DNA of 64,000 nt. It comes from Sphingomonas panacis. Lineage in GTDB: Bacteria > Pseudomonadota > Alphaproteobacteria > Sphingomonadales > Sphingomonadaceae. Positions 27,990 through 37,228 of this stretch are shown piece after piece. The stretch spans positions 2,947,501 through 3,011,500 of the forward strand of contig NZ_CP014168.1 in NCBI RefSeq assembly GCF_001717955.1, read 5' to 3'. Position 1 is the first letter of the stretch, and every line of letters starts with the position of its first letter. Below the pieces are notes generated by a model. The model worked only from the letters and a program-made list of their open reading frames with translations. It was not told the DNA's origin and ran no database searches. Position numbers and translations under genes: made by a program.

Positions 27990-28553
27990 ATGGGACTGAC
28001 CGCGCTCGACATCATCGTTCTTATTTCGATCGGCGCCGCGGCGCTGCTCGGGCTGGTGCGCGGCTTCGTCACCGAGGTGCTGTCGCTGTTCGCCTGGGTG
28101 GCGATCGTGTTCGCGGTCAAGCTGTTCCATGTGCCCTTAGCGCACGCGCTGACCGGCATCGTCGGTACGGTGACCGGCGCGGCGGTGCTGGCGTTCGCGA
28201 TCCTCGCCGGAGTCACCTATTTCGGCGGGCGGCTGGTCGCGCGATCAATCGGCGGGCGAATCCGCGATTCGGTGGTCGGCCCGCTCGACCGCGCGCTCGG
28301 CTTCGGGTTCGGCGCGCTCAAGGGGCTGATCCTGACGAGCCTCGGCTTCCTGCTCATCGTGCTGATGACCGACACCGTCCACGGCGGCCCGGCGCACCGG
28401 CCCGAATGGCTGACGGCCTCGAAGACCTATCCTCTGCTCAACGCAACCAGCGCGGGAATCGCCGATTTCGTCGATCGCCGGCGTAAGGGGGTGCCGGTGT
28501 TCGGCCAGATCGCGCCGCTGACACGCGAAACGGCGGAGAACCGCACCGATTGA
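27990..28553 (+). CDS. cvpA: CvpA family membrane protein
   Basis: This 187-residue inner-membrane protein has about four hydrophobic segments and the CvpA start LTALDIIVLISIGAAALLGL, followed by RGFVTEVLSLFAWVAI, the family signature. CvpA affects colicin V production and envelope stress tolerance in other bacteria; its molecular role is still unclear. It often follows radA in Alphaproteobacteria, so the frameshifted gene between them looks like an insertion. The soluble C-terminus is short and ends in KGVPVFGQIAPLTR. Confidence 0.9.
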   Translation: MGLTALDIIVLISIGAAALLGLVRGFVTEVLSLFAWVAIVFAVKLFHVPLAHALTGIVGTVTGAAVLAFAILAGVTYFGGRLVARSIGGRIRDSVVGPLDRALGFGFGALKGLILTSLGFLLIVLMTDTVHGGPAHRPEWLTASKTYPLLNATSAGIADFVDRRRKGVPVFGQIAPLTRETAENRTD

Positions 28554-28670
28554 TGCCGGTCACGCCGGGAGTCGGTGCCGTGGTGAGGACCGCTGCGAAA
28601 ATGGTTGCGGCAGCGGCATTATGGCCGGCGGCGGGGTGACGGACCGCCGATCCCGCCTTACATCGGGCGC

Positions 28671-29105
28671 ATGACCGCACCGCTCTACAATACCGAGATT
28701 CTCCGCCTCGCCGCGACCATCCCTTATCAGGAGCGGCTCGCTCAACCGATGGCGTCGTCGGAAAAACGTTCGCCGATCTGCGGCAGCCGCGTGACGGTCG
28801 ATGTCGTCACCGATGCCGAGGGTCGAGTCAGCGAAGTGGGCATGCTCGTGCGCGCCTGCGCACTTGGTCAGGCTTCCTCGTCGCTGCTCGCGGCCAGCGT
28901 CATCGGTCGCTCGCCTGCCGAACTGGCGGCGGCACGCGACGCGCTCACCGATTGGCTCGCGGGCACCGGGCCAGTGCCCGACTGGCCCGGTCTCGATATC
29001 TTCACGCCCGCCTTGCCGCACAGCGCGCGCCACGCCTCGATCCGGCTCGCCTTCGAGGCTGCGGCGGAAGCGGCCGCGGCGGCGTCGCTGCAGCGCGCGG
29101 CATGA
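28671..29105 (+). CDS. Iron-sulfur cluster scaffold-like protein (NifU/IscU N-terminal family)
   Basis: This 144-residue protein matches the IscU/NifU N-terminal fold: LYNTEILRLAATIPYQERL at the start, KRSPICGSRVTVDVVTD with the first Cys near residue 40, and MLVRACALGQASSSLLAASVIG with a second Cys near 64. A third ligand Cys seen in true IscU is not obvious in the C-terminal part, so it may be a specialised or non-canonical scaffold. The ATG at 28671 is preferred. Its stop overlaps the Kef-type antiporter start (ATGA). Confidence 0.8.
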   Translation: MTAPLYNTEILRLAATIPYQERLAQPMASSEKRSPICGSRVTVDVVTDAEGRVSEVGMLVRACALGQASSSLLAASVIGRSPAELAAARDALTDWLAGTGPVPDWPGLDIFTPALPHSARHASIRLAFEAAAEAAAAASLQRAA

Positions 29106-30859
29106 CGGAGAGCCTGCTCGGCGCCGGCGCCGTGCTCGGCGGCTTCGCGCTGCTGTTCGTGCTGATCTTCCGCCGGTTCGGGCTGGGTGCGACGCTGGGC
29201 TATCTCGTCGCCGGCGCGGTCGTCGGCCCGCAGGTGCTCGGGCTGGTGGGCGATGCCGAGCAGAAGATCGGCGTGGCCGAACTCGGCATCACCCTGCTGC
29301 TGTTCATCGTCGGTCTCGAACTCAACCCGTCGCGGCTATGGAGTCTGCGCAAGGAAATCTTCGGGCTGGGGCTGCTTCAGGTCGTGCTCTGCGGCCTCGC
29401 GGTGACGGGCGTGGTGTGGCTGTTCGCCGGCTTCTCGATCGCCTCCGCGCTCGCGCTCGGCCTGCCGCTGGCGCTGTCCTCGACCGCGCAGGTGCTGCCG
29501 ATGCTGCAATCCGCCGGCCGGTTGCGTACCCCGTTCGGCGAACGTGCCTTCTCGATTCTGCTGTTTCAGGATCTGTCGATCGTCCCGCTCATCACCATCG
29601 TCGCGGTGCTGTCGCGCAATCCTGCCGACGCGCATGGGCCACCCGGCTGGCAATTGTTCCTCTACACCATCCTCGCGATCGTCGGGCTGGTGCTGGCCGG
29701 ACGCTTCCTGATGCGGCCGATGTTCCGCGTGATCGGCAATCTCGGCGAGCGCGAGATGTTCGTCTTCGCCGCGCTGTTCACCGTCGTCGCGGCGGCGGCG
29801 ATCATGGAATCGCTCGGGCTGTCGACTGCGCTCGGTGCGTTCGTCGCGGGCGTGATGCTCGCCGACAGCCCCTATCGGCACGAGATCGAAAGCGATGTCG
29901 AGCCGTTTCGCTCGGTGCTGCTCGGGCTGTTCTTCGTCGCGGTCGGCATGATGCTCGATCTGCACGCGATCGCCGCGCGACCGCTCTTCGTGGTGGGTAT
30001 GGCGGCGGCGCTGATCGTCACCAAGACCGCGATCATCATGGGCATCGGGCTGCTGTTCCGCATGACGTGGCGGCAGGCGTTCGCGCTCGGGCTGTTGCTG
30101 AGCCAGGGCGGTGAGTTCGGCTTCGTGCTGTTCGCGCAGGCGCAGAACGCCTGGCTCATCAAGCCCGAGGCGGCGAGCCTGTTCGGCGCGATCGTCACGC
30201 TGTCGATGGCGACGACACCGTTTCTAATGGCGCTGACCCAGCGGCTGCGTACCGAGCCGATCGTCGCCACCGGCGACCGCGAGGGGCCGCGCGCCGATGG
30301 TGCCAATGCGCTGATCGTCGGCTATGGGCGCTTCGGCCAGACGGTCGCGCAGATGCTGATCGCGCAGGGCATTCCCGTGACGCTGATCGACACCGACATC
30401 GAGATGATCGACGTCGCCGGCGAGTTCGGCGCCAAGGTCTATTATGGCGACGGCACCCGGCTCGATCTGCTCCGCCAGGCGGGCGCGAGCGAGGCCGAAC
30501 TGATCCTGTTCTGCATCGACAAGGATCAGGTGACGCTCGATCTGGTCGAGGCAGTCCACACCGCATTCCCCAAGGCGGGTATCTTCGTGCGCGCCTATGA
30601 TCGGCGCTCGCTCATCAAGCTCAAGGGAAGCCCGGCGGCGGCGGTGGTGCGTGAGGTGCTCGAATCGGCGGTGAAGATGGCGCGGCTGGCGATGGCCAGC
30701 CTCGACATCGACGAAGAGGAGATCAACCGCAGCGAGGCGCATTACCGCGCGCGCGACAAGGAGCGGCTCAAGGCGCAGCTCGACAGCGGCGATTTCCGCA
30801 CCGAGGCGGCGCGGATGCTGGTACAGGATGTCCGGGAAGAATTGCGGGAGGGCGGCTGA
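29102..30859 (+). CDS. Kef-type K+/H+ antiporter with RCK domain (CPA2 family)
   Basis: This 585-residue protein has about 12 membrane helices (residues 1-380) of the CPA2 exchanger type, including GATLGYLVAGAVVGPQVLG, ITLLLFIVGLELNPS and SLGLSTALGAFVAGVMLA. A cytoplasmic RCK/TrkA-N domain follows from about residue 400, with NAD-binding GYGRFGQTVAQML and the Asp of LIDTDIEMI. Potassium efflux gated by metabolites is the usual job of KefB/KefC. Which of these applies is not shown. Its start overlaps the scaffold-like gene, and its stop overlaps the DUF423 gene. Confidence 0.93.
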   Translation: MTESLLGAGAVLGGFALLFVLIFRRFGLGATLGYLVAGAVVGPQVLGLVGDAEQKIGVAELGITLLLFIVGLELNPSRLWSLRKEIFGLGLLQVVLCGLAVTGVVWLFAGFSIASALALGLPLALSSTAQVLPMLQSAGRLRTPFGERAFSILLFQDLSIVPLITIVAVLSRNPADAHGPPGWQLFLYTILAIVGLVLAGRFLMRPMFRVIGNLGEREMFVFAALFTVVAAAAIMESLGLSTALGAFVAGVMLADSPYRHEIESDVEPFRSVLLGLFFVAVGMMLDLHAIAARPLFVVGMAAALIVTKTAIIMGIGLLFRMTWRQAFALGLLLSQGGEFGFVLFAQAQNAWLIKPEAASLFGAIVTLSMATTPFLMALTQRLRTEPIVATGDREGPRADGANALIVGYGRFGQTVAQMLIAQGIPVTLIDTDIEMIDVAGEFGAKVYYGDGTRLDLLRQAGASEAELILFCIDKDQVTLDLVEAVHTAFPKAGIFVRAYDRRSLIKLKGSPAAAVVREVLESAVKMARLAMASLDIDEEEINRSEAHYRARDKERLKAQLDSGDFRTEAARMLVQDVREELREGG

Positions 30860-31188
30860 TGAACTGGCTGGTAATCGCGGCGGCACTATCGGGGGCGCTC
30901 GCGGTCGGCGCGGGCGCTTTCGGCGCGCACGGGGCGAGCGGGCAGGCGCAGGCGTGGCTCAAGACGGGCGGCGAATATCAATTGATCCACGCGGTCGCGG
31001 CACTCGTGGCGGCACAACTTGGCGCGCGCGGGCCCGGCTGGCTGTTCGTCGCCGGCGCGTTCATCTTTGCAGGCACATTGTACCTGATGGCGCTCGGCCT
31101 GCCGCGCTGGCTCGGTGCGGTGACGCCGATCGGCGGCGTGCTGCTGATTGCGGGATGGCTGTGGCTGGCGTGGGGCGCGGCTTGGTAA
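30859..31188 (+). CDS. DUF423 (YgdD-type) small membrane protein
   Basis: This 109-residue protein is built of four hydrophobic helices, with the DUF423 start VIAAALSGALAVGAGAFGAHG, the conserved GGEYQLIHAVAAL, and a C-terminal GAVTPIGGVLLIAGW. The function of the family is not known. The ATG overlaps the Kef-type stop, so the protein is probably translated with the antiporter. It ends the cluster; an array of family A repeat arms follows. Confidence 0.92.
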   Translation: MNWLVIAAALSGALAVGAGAFGAHGASGQAQAWLKTGGEYQLIHAVAALVAAQLGARGPGWLFVAGAFIFAGTLYLMALGLPRWLGAVTPIGGVLLIAGWLWLAWGAAW

Positions 31189-31215
31189 GGTAAGTCGCTC
31201 CGGCGTTTATCACAC

Positions 31216-31350
31216 CCGTTCATGCCGAGCGCAGTCGAGGCACCTGCGCTCGGGACGAACGGAAGCCAGCCGGATCTCGTCGCGCTTCAGCTCGCGAGCA
31301 GCTTCATGATGTGCGTGCCGTCCTCAAACCAAAACCCGTTCGCGCTGAGC
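31216..31350. repeat. Dyad repeat, family A, diverged copy plus a half copy
   Basis: CCGTTCATGCCGAGCG at 31216 and its near-complement CGCTCGGGACGAACGG ending at 31262 form a compact palindrome. A third arm-like stretch (CCGTTCGCGCTGAGC) lies at 31336-31350. It resembles the copies at 12012-12117 and 40693-40775. It fills the gap between the convergent DUF423 and 3-hydroxyisobutyrate dehydrogenase genes. Confidence 0.65.
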
Positions 31351-31357
31351 CAAGGTT

Positions 31358-32254
31358 TCAGACTTTGACCGTGCCCTTGCCGTCGAGCAGCCGCACGATC
31401 GCCGAGAAATCCAGCGCGCCGTTGCCGGCATCGGCGAAGCGCTGGTACAGGTCGGCCGCCCGCGCGCCCATCGGCGTGTCGGCACCGACGGAAGCCGCCG
31501 CTTCCATCGCCAGCTTCAAATCCTTGAGCATCAGCGCGGTTGCGAAGCCGCCCTGATAGTCGCGGTCAGCCGGCGTCTCCGGGCCGACGCCGGGCCACGG
31601 CGCGTAGCTGGTCAGCGACCAGCTTTGCCCGGAGCTGACGCTGGCGATCTCAAAGAACTTCTGTGGATCGAGTCCGAGCTTGTCGGCGAGCAGGAACGCC
31701 TCGCACGTCGCGATCATCTCGGCGCCGAGCACCATGTTGTTGCAAATCTTGGCGGACTGGCCAGCCCCGCTCGCACCGGCATGGATCACCGCCTTGCCCA
31801 TCTGCGCGAGATAGACTTTCGCGCGCGCGAACGCGTCGTCGGTGCCGCCGACCATGAAGGTCAGCGTACCCGCATTCGCCGCCGCGATCCCGCCCGAAAC
31901 GGGCGCATCGACCATCGCGAAGCCCTTCGCCGCGGCGCTTTCGGCAACGCGCTTGGCGGTGGCGACGTCGATCGTTGAACAATCGATCAGCAGTGCGGCC
32001 ACGGGCGCGGCACCGAACACGCTGTCGGCATAGACCGACTCGACATGGCGGCCGGCGGGCAACATCGTCACCACCGCGTCGGCGCGGTCGCACGCTTCGG
32101 CTGCGCTGGCGACCGGCACGCAGCCCGCCGCCCTGGCGCGATCGAGCGCCTCGGCGGAGAGATCGAAAGCGCGCACGTCATGCCCGTGCTTCGCGAGGTT
32201 CGCGGCCATGCCGCCGCCCATATTGCCGAGTCCGATGAAGCCGACGCGTGCCAT
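31358..32254 (-). CDS. mmsB: 3-Hydroxyisobutyrate dehydrogenase
   Basis: This 298-residue NAD-dependent enzyme oxidises 3-hydroxyisobutyrate to methylmalonate semialdehyde in valine breakdown. It has the Rossmann glycine motif GFIGLGNMGGGMAANL at the start, the substrate-binding DAPVSGGIAAA near residue 120, the catalytic Lys in GASGAGQSAKICNN near 170, and a helical C-terminal domain. It is the last gene of the six-gene operon mmsA-ridA-like-acyl-CoA dehydrogenase-hydrolase-hydratase-mmsB, whose order matches the pathway. Confidence 0.95.
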   Translation of the reverse strand: MARVGFIGLGNMGGGMAANLAKHGHDVRAFDLSAEALDRARAAGCVPVASAAEACDRADAVVTMLPAGRHVESVYADSVFGAAPVAALLIDCSTIDVATAKRVAESAAAKGFAMVDAPVSGGIAAANAGTLTFMVGGTDDAFARAKVYLAQMGKAVIHAGASGAGQSAKICNNMVLGAEMIATCEAFLLADKLGLDPQKFFEIASVSSGQSWSLTSYAPWPGVGPETPADRDYQGGFATALMLKDLKLAMEAAASVGADTPMGARAADLYQRFADAGNGALDFSAIVRLLDGKGTVKV

Positions 32255-32266
32255 GTCTCTCTCCCC

Positions 32267-33046
32267 TTAGCGGCCGACCCAGACAGCCGGCCGTTTCTCC
32301 ACGAAGGCGGTCATGCCCTCGCGCTTGTCCTCGGTCGCGGTGAGGAGCTGGAACAGCCGGCGCTCGCTCTGAATGCCCTGCGCCAGCCCGCTTTCGAACG
32401 CGAGGTTGACCATTTCCTTGTTCACCATCGCGGCGAGCGGCGGCATTGCCGCGATCGTCGCGGCGGTCTTGAGCGCGTCGGCGAGCAGATCGGCGGCGGG
32501 CACGATCCGCGCGACCAGCCCGGAGCGCTCGGCTTCCTCGGCACCCATCATCCGTCCGGTCAGGCACATTTCCATCGCCTTCGCCTTGCCGACCGCGCGC
32601 GTCAGCCGCTGCGAGCCACCCATGCCCGGCGCGACGCCGAGCTTGATTTCGGGCTGGCCGAACTTGGCAGTGTCCGAGGCGAGGATGAAGTCCGCCATCA
32701 TCGCCAGTTCGCACCCGCCGCCGAGCGCGAAGCCGTTGACCGCCGCGATCCACGGCTTGCGCGTGCCGACCACGCCGCGCTGCCAGCCGGAGAAGAAATC
32801 CTGCAGGAAGAAATCGGCGGCGGGCTTGTCGACCATCTCCTTGATGTCGGCACCCGCGGCGAACGCTTTCTCGCCGCTACCGGTCAGAACCGCGCAGCGC
32901 TGGTCGGGGTCGGCGTCGAACGCTGCGAACGCGTCGATCAGATCCGCCAGGACTGCGGTGTTGAGCGCATTGAGCGCCTGCGGACGGTTGAGCGTGATGA
33001 GCGTGACGGCGTCGTGACGTTCCACGAGGATGTTTTGATAGGTCAT
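32267..33046 (-). CDS. Enoyl-CoA hydratase/isomerase family protein
   Basis: This 259-residue crotonase-fold protein would hydrate methacrylyl-CoA (or another enoyl-CoA) to 3-hydroxyisobutyryl-CoA in this operon. It has [15 protein letters not shown] at the start, the oxyanion-hole motif [11 protein letters not shown] near 65, the catalytic Glu region [12 protein letters not shown] near 110, and a second Glu near 130-140 ([18 protein letters not shown]). The start overlaps the stop of the upstream hydrolase (ATGA). Gene order, rather than sequence alone, points to valine breakdown. Confidence 0.93.
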   Translation of the reverse strand: MTYQNILVERHDAVTLITLNRPQALNALNTAVLADLIDAFAAFDADPDQRCAVLTGSGEKAFAAGADIKEMVDKPAADFFLQDFFSGWQRGVVGTRKPWIAAVNGFALGGGCELAMMADFILASDTAKFGQPEIKLGVAPGMGGSQRLTRAVGKAKAMEMCLTGRMMGAEEAERSGLVARIVPAADLLADALKTAATIAAMPPLAAMVNKEMVNLAFESGLAQGIQSERRLFQLLTATEDKREGMTAFVEKRPAVWVGR

Positions 33047-34083
33047 GCCGGTGTCCAGGCCTCATGTGCGGGGAGGGGTGCGAAGATCGCGTCGATCGTG
33101 GCGTCGCTCACGCCCTCGGGCGTGGCGGGGTTCCAGCGCGGCGCATTGTCCTTGTCGACGATCAGCGCGCGCACGCCCTCGATGAAGTCGTGCCGCTGCG
33201 CAACCCGGGTGGCGACCGCATATTCCTGCCGCATCTCGTCGGCGAAGTCGGTCATCGCCGACGCTTCGGCAAGCAGGCGGAGCGAGACCTTCATCGCCTG
33301 TGGGGACTTGGCGCTGAGCGTGGCGCGCTGCGCCGCCGCCCATTCGCCCGGATCGGCGGCGAGCGCGGCCAGCACGTTTTCGAGCCGGTCCGAGGCGAAC
33401 AGGCGGTCGATATCAGCGCGGTGTGCGAGGATCGCCGCGCTGGCGGCGACCGTGCTCGCGTCATCGAGGATCGCGGCCAACGCCTGCGGTGTCGCACCGA
33501 TCGCAGCCTTGACTGCATCGAGCGCGGCGGCAGGAACGAAATGCGTCGCGAGGCCGAGCGCGAGACACTCCGCGCCATCGAGCCGGTAGCCGGTCAGCGC
33601 GACATACTGCCCGATCCGACCCGGCAGCCGCGACAGATACCAGCCGCCGCCGACATCGGGGAACAGGCCGATGCCGGTCTCGGGCATCGCGAACTTGGTG
33701 TTCTCGGTCGCGACCCGGAAACGCGCCGGCTGCGAGATGCCGACCCCGCCGCCCATCGTGATCCCGTCCATGAAGGCGACGATCGGCTTGGGATAGGTGA
33801 ACAGCCGGTGGTTGAGCTGGTATTCGATGTGGAAGAAGTCCCGTGCCGCGCTGCCGTCGGCGGCACCGCTCTCCGCGATCATGCGGATATCCCCGCCCGC
33901 GCAAAACCCGCGCCCCTCGGCATGGTCGATCATCACCGCCTCGATCGCCGGATCGCCCTCGGCGGCATTCAGCGCGTCGAGCATGCCCACGCACATCCCG
34001 GTGTTGAGCGCATGGATCGCCTTGGGCCGATTGAGGCGGATACGCAGCACCGCGCCCTCGGTCAGCGTGAGGACGTCGGTCAC
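33043..34083 (-). CDS. 3-Hydroxyisobutyryl-CoA hydrolase (HIBCH-type)
   Basis: This 346-residue crotonase-family hydrolase releases 3-hydroxyisobutyrate from its CoA ester. HIBCH-like features are [16 protein letters not shown] near residue 13, the oxyanion [15 protein letters not shown] near 60, [14 protein letters not shown], and [17 protein letters not shown] near 132; the C-terminal extension after about 250 distinguishes it from plain hydratases. A GTG at 34083 overlaps the acyl-CoA dehydrogenase stop (GTGA). Upstream codons in the same frame belong to the antisense of the dehydrogenase and are not translated. Confidence 0.93.
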   Translation of the reverse strand: MTDVLTLTEGAVLRIRLNRPKAIHALNTGMCVGMLDALNAAEGDPAIEAVMIDHAEGRGFCAGGDIRMIAESGAADGSAARDFFHIEYQLNHRLFTYPKPIVAFMDGITMGGGVGISQPARFRVATENTKFAMPETGIGLFPDVGGGWYLSRLPGRIGQYVALTGYRLDGAECLALGLATHFVPAAALDAVKAAIGATPQALAAILDDASTVAASAAILAHRADIDRLFASDRLENVLAALAADPGEWAAAQRATLSAKSPQAMKVSLRLLAEASAMTDFADEMRQEYAVATRVAQRHDFIEGVRALIVDKDNAPRWNPATPEGVSDATIDAIFAPLPAHEAWTPA

Positions 34084-35219
34084 TTCAGCAAATCCCGCCC
34101 GATGATCATCCGCATCACCTGGTTGGTGCCCTCCAGAATCGAATGCACCCGCAAATCCCGCCAGAAGCGCTCGATCGGATAGTCCATCAGATAGCCATAG
34201 CCGCCGTGCAGTTGCAGCGCGCGATCGGCCACCGCCGAACCGGTATCGGTCGCCAGCCGCTTCGCCATCGCCGCGAACCGGGTCTTGTCGGGTGCGCCGC
34301 CGGTCACCTTCGCCGCCGCCATGTAGAGCAATGCGCGCGCTGCCTCCAGATCGGTCGCCATGTCGGCGAGCGTGAACTGGGTGTTCTGGAACTCGGCGAT
34401 CGCCTTGCCGAACTGCTTGCGATCCTTCGTGTACGCCACCGCCTCGTCGAGACAGCGTTGCGCGCCGCCGAGCGAACACGCGCCGATGTTGAGCCGTCCG
34501 CCATCGAGCCCGCTCATCGCGATCCTGAAACCCTCGCCCTCTGCGCCGAGCAGATTCTCCGCCGGCACCCGCACGGAGTCGAGGATCAGTTGCGCGGTCG
34601 GCTGCGAATGCCAGCCGAGCTTGCGCTCCTGCGCGCCGAAGCTGACGCCGGGCATGTCCTTCTCGATAACGAGGCAGGAGATGCCCTTCGGCCCATCCTC
34701 GCCAGTGCGGACCATGACGACATAGACTTCGTTTTCGCCCGCGCCCGAGATGAACTGCTTCGAGCCGGTGACGACATACGAATCGCCATCGCGCACCGCG
34801 CGCGTCTTGAGCGCCGCCGCGTCCGATCCAGACCCCGGCTCGGTCAGGCAATAGCTCGCGATTCGCGCCATCCCGACGAGATCGGGCAGGTACTTCGCCT
34901 TCACGTCAGCGCCACCGAACGTGTCGATCATCCACGACGCCATGTTGTGAATGCTGATGAACGCCGAGGTGGAGGGGCAGCCATAGGCCATCGCCTCCAT
35001 GATGAGCGCCGCCTCCAGCCGCCCCAGCGCGATGCCGCCGCTGCTTTCCGAAACGTAGATCGCCCCGAAGCCGAGTTCCGCCGCCGCGCGGATCGTGTCG
35101 CGCGGGAAGATATGCTTTTCGTCCCATTCCGCCGCGAACGGCGTGATACGATCGGCGGTGAAGCGCCGCGCCAGCTCCTGGATTTCGCGCTGGTCGTCGG
35201 TCAGGTCGAACTGGTTCAT
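34080..35219 (-). CDS. Acyl-CoA dehydrogenase (isobutyryl-CoA type by context)
   Basis: This 379-residue FAD flavoprotein desaturates acyl-CoA substrates. The ACAD signatures are ASYCLTEPGSGSDAAALKT near residue 120-140, VTGSKQFISGAG, and the C-terminal QLHGGYGYLMDYPIERFWRD, cut across the two conserved blocks. The catalytic Glu near residue 364 lies in the region SILEGTNQVMRMIIGR. The ATG at 35219 overlaps the RidA stop. Within a valine degradation operon it most likely acts on isobutyryl-CoA, though sequence alone could also fit 2-methylbutyryl-CoA. Confidence 0.92.
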   Translation of the reverse strand: MNQFDLTDDQREIQELARRFTADRITPFAAEWDEKHIFPRDTIRAAAELGFGAIYVSESSGGIALGRLEAALIMEAMAYGCPSTSAFISIHNMASWMIDTFGGADVKAKYLPDLVGMARIASYCLTEPGSGSDAAALKTRAVRDGDSYVVTGSKQFISGAGENEVYVVMVRTGEDGPKGISCLVIEKDMPGVSFGAQERKLGWHSQPTAQLILDSVRVPAENLLGAEGEGFRIAMSGLDGGRLNIGACSLGGAQRCLDEAVAYTKDRKQFGKAIAEFQNTQFTLADMATDLEAARALLYMAAAKVTGGAPDKTRFAAMAKRLATDTGSAVADRALQLHGGYGYLMDYPIERFWRDLRVHSILEGTNQVMRMIIGRDLLK

Positions 35220-35596
35220 ACGCACATCACTTCCGCTTCGATTTCAACGCGCCACTCCGGCCGGATGAATCCCGACACGATCAGCGTCGTCGTGGCCGGA
35301 CGCGCCGTGCCGAACCAGCGACCATGCACCGCCGCGACCGAGGGGAAGTCGGCGCGGTCGGTCAGATAGATGCACGTGCGGACCGTGTCGGCAATATCGC
35401 CGTCGAGATCGGCGATCGCCTGGGCGACGATCGCGCAACACCGCTCCATCTGCGCCGCCGCGTCGCCCGGTGTGGACGACCCATCAGGCTCGATCGGCGC
35501 GGTGCCGGCGACCATGATCTGATTGCCTGTCCGCACCGCGCGCGAAAACCCCAGGATCGGCTCCAGCGGCGAACTACTACTCACGCGACGCTTCAT
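35216..35596 (-). CDS. RidA/YjgF family protein
   Basis: This 126-residue member of the RidA superfamily, which usually deaminates reactive enamine/imine intermediates, has the pattern RAVRTGNQIMVAGTAPIEPDG, DTVRTCIYLTDRADF, and the conserved Arg in FIRPEWRVEIEAEVM. Its place between mmsA and the acyl-CoA dehydrogenase is unusual and may link imine detoxification or CoA-ester handling to branched-chain breakdown. The start at 35596 lies 12 bases after the mmsA stop, and its stop overlaps the next gene. Confidence 0.9.
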   Translation of the reverse strand: MKRRVSSSSPLEPILGFSRAVRTGNQIMVAGTAPIEPDGSSTPGDAAAQMERCCAIVAQAIADLDGDIADTVRTCIYLTDRADFPSVAAVHGRWFGTARPATTTLIVSGFIRPEWRVEIEAEVMCV

Positions 35597-35608
35597 TCCC
35601 GTAGCACC

Positions 35609-37120
35609 TCACCCCATCGTCGGAATGACGAAGGCATTCGCCGTATCGCCGACTCCGCCGTCGGGCCAGCGCTGCGTGACCGTCTTGACCTTGGTCCAGA
35701 ACTTCACGCCTTCCATGCCGTGCTGGTTGGTGTCGCCGAACGCCGAGCGTTTCCAGCCGCCGACGGTGTGATAGGCGACCGGCACCGGGATCGGCACGTT
35801 GATGCCGACCATTCCCACATTCACACGCGCGGCGAACTCGCGCGCGGCATGGCCGTTGCGCGTGAAGATCGCGACGCCGTTGCCGTATTGATGCTCGCTC
35901 GGCAGCCGTACCGCGTGCTCGAAATCGTCGGCGCGCACGATCTGGAGGACCGGGCCGAAGATTTCCTCCTTGTAGGCGCTCATGCCGGTGGTGACATGGT
36001 CGAACAAGGTTGGGCCGACGAAGAAGCCGCCCTCATGCCCCTGCAATTCGAAGCCGCGCCCATCGACCACCAGTTCGGCGCCCTCGTCGACGCCGGTCTG
36101 GATCCAGTCCTCGATTCGCTTCTTGTGGATCGCGGTGACCACCGGGCCGTAATGCGCGTCGCTGTCGGTCGAGACGCCGACGCGGAGGTTCTCGATCGCG
36201 GGGATCAGCTTCTCGCGCAGCGCTGCGGCGGTCTTTTCGCCAACCGGCACCGCCACCGGCAGCGCCATGCAGCGCTCGCCCGCCGAACCGAACGCCGCGC
36301 CCGCCAGATCGGCGACGACCTGGTCGAGATCGGCGTCGGGCATGACGATGCCGTGGTTCTTGGCGCCGCCCATCGCCTGCACGCGCTTGCCCGCCGCGAC
36401 GCCGCGGCGATAGACATAGTGCGCGATGTCGGACGAGCCGACGAAACTCACCGCGCTGATCGCGGGATGGTCGAGGATCGCATCGACCATTTCCTTGTCG
36501 CCGTGGACGACCTGCAAAATGCCCTCTGGCAAGCCCGCTTCGAGGAACAGTTCGCCGAGCCGCACCGGCACTGACGGATCGCGCTCGGAGGGCTTGAGGA
36601 TGAAGGCGTTGCCGGTCGCGATCGCCACGCCCGACATCCACAGCGGGATCATCCCCGGAAAGTTGAACGGCGTGATGCCGGCGCCGATGCCGAGCGGCTG
36701 GCGCATCGAATAGACGTCGATGCCGGGGCCGGCGCCCTGGGTATATTCGCCCTTCAACACGTGCGGGATGCCGCAGCAGAACTCGATCACTTCGAGCCCG
36801 CGCTGGATGTCGCCCTTCGAATCGGCGATCACCTTGCCGTGTTCGGAGGAGAGCAGATGCGCCAGCTCCTCCATGTTCTTCTCGACCAGAGCCTTGAACG
36901 CGAACATCACGCGCGCGCGGCGCTGCGGATTGGTCGCGGCCCAGCCCGGCTGCGCCTTCTGCGCGGCGGCGACCGCCCGGTCGAGATCGGCCTGCGTGCC
37001 GAGCGCGACGCGCGCCTGCACCGCGCCGGTGTTGGGATCGAACACATCGCCGGTTCGCCCCGATGCGGTGGCGCTCTGGCCGACGATGAGGTGGTCGATG
37101 TCGCGGATCGCGGTTGCCAT
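35609..37120 (-). CDS. mmsA: Methylmalonate-semialdehyde dehydrogenase (CoA-acylating)
   Basis: This 503-residue aldehyde dehydrogenase converts methylmalonate semialdehyde to propionyl-CoA. The catalytic Cys lies in GSAGERCMALPVAV near residue 287, after the glycine motif FVGSSDIAHYVYRRG; the MmsA-type start HLIVGQSATASGRTGDVFDP and the INVPIPVPVAYHTVGG segment separate it from other ALDHs. The ATG at 37120 has AAGGAG about 10 bases upstream. Codons further up to 37567 are antisense of the LysR gene. It opens the operon and is divergent from that regulator. Confidence 0.96.
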   Translation of the reverse strand: MATAIRDIDHLIVGQSATASGRTGDVFDPNTGAVQARVALGTQADLDRAVAAAQKAQPGWAATNPQRRARVMFAFKALVEKNMEELAHLLSSEHGKVIADSKGDIQRGLEVIEFCCGIPHVLKGEYTQGAGPGIDVYSMRQPLGIGAGITPFNFPGMIPLWMSGVAIATGNAFILKPSERDPSVPVRLGELFLEAGLPEGILQVVHGDKEMVDAILDHPAISAVSFVGSSDIAHYVYRRGVAAGKRVQAMGGAKNHGIVMPDADLDQVVADLAGAAFGSAGERCMALPVAVPVGEKTAAALREKLIPAIENLRVGVSTDSDAHYGPVVTAIHKKRIEDWIQTGVDEGAELVVDGRGFELQGHEGGFFVGPTLFDHVTTGMSAYKEEIFGPVLQIVRADDFEHAVRLPSEHQYGNGVAIFTRNGHAAREFAARVNVGMVGINVPIPVPVAYHTVGGWKRSAFGDTNQHGMEGVKFWTKVKTVTQRWPDGGVGDTANAFVIPTMG

Positions 37121-37153
37121 GCCGAAGCTCTCCTTGGTCGCGGGTCTTGTGCC

Positions 37154-37217
37154 GCAGCCCCTCCTTGCCAGCAAGGGCTGCAAAAGCAACGGGTAGACTT
37201 GCATCGTTAAGCTGCAA
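37154..37217. promoter_or_regulatory. mmsA-LysR intergenic regulatory region with dyads
   Basis: The 108 bases between the divergent genes hold a perfect TTGCA-N9-TGCAA palindrome (37199-37217) 12 bases before the LysR ATG, a GCAGCCC / GGGCTGC inverted repeat (37154-37160 and 37175-37181), and inside it CCTTGC-ca-GCAAGG (37163-37176). LysR-type regulators bind interrupted dyads of this size, so these are candidate operators controlling both directions. The site nearest the LysR gene suggests self-repression. Confidence 0.5.
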
Positions 37218-37228
37218 TAACGCAGGTC

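Noticed and set aside
32045..33589. 514-residue plus-strand frame across the hydratase and hydrolase genes
   Set aside because: It covers two well-supported minus-strand enzymes that are coupled to each other, and its product has no family resemblance.
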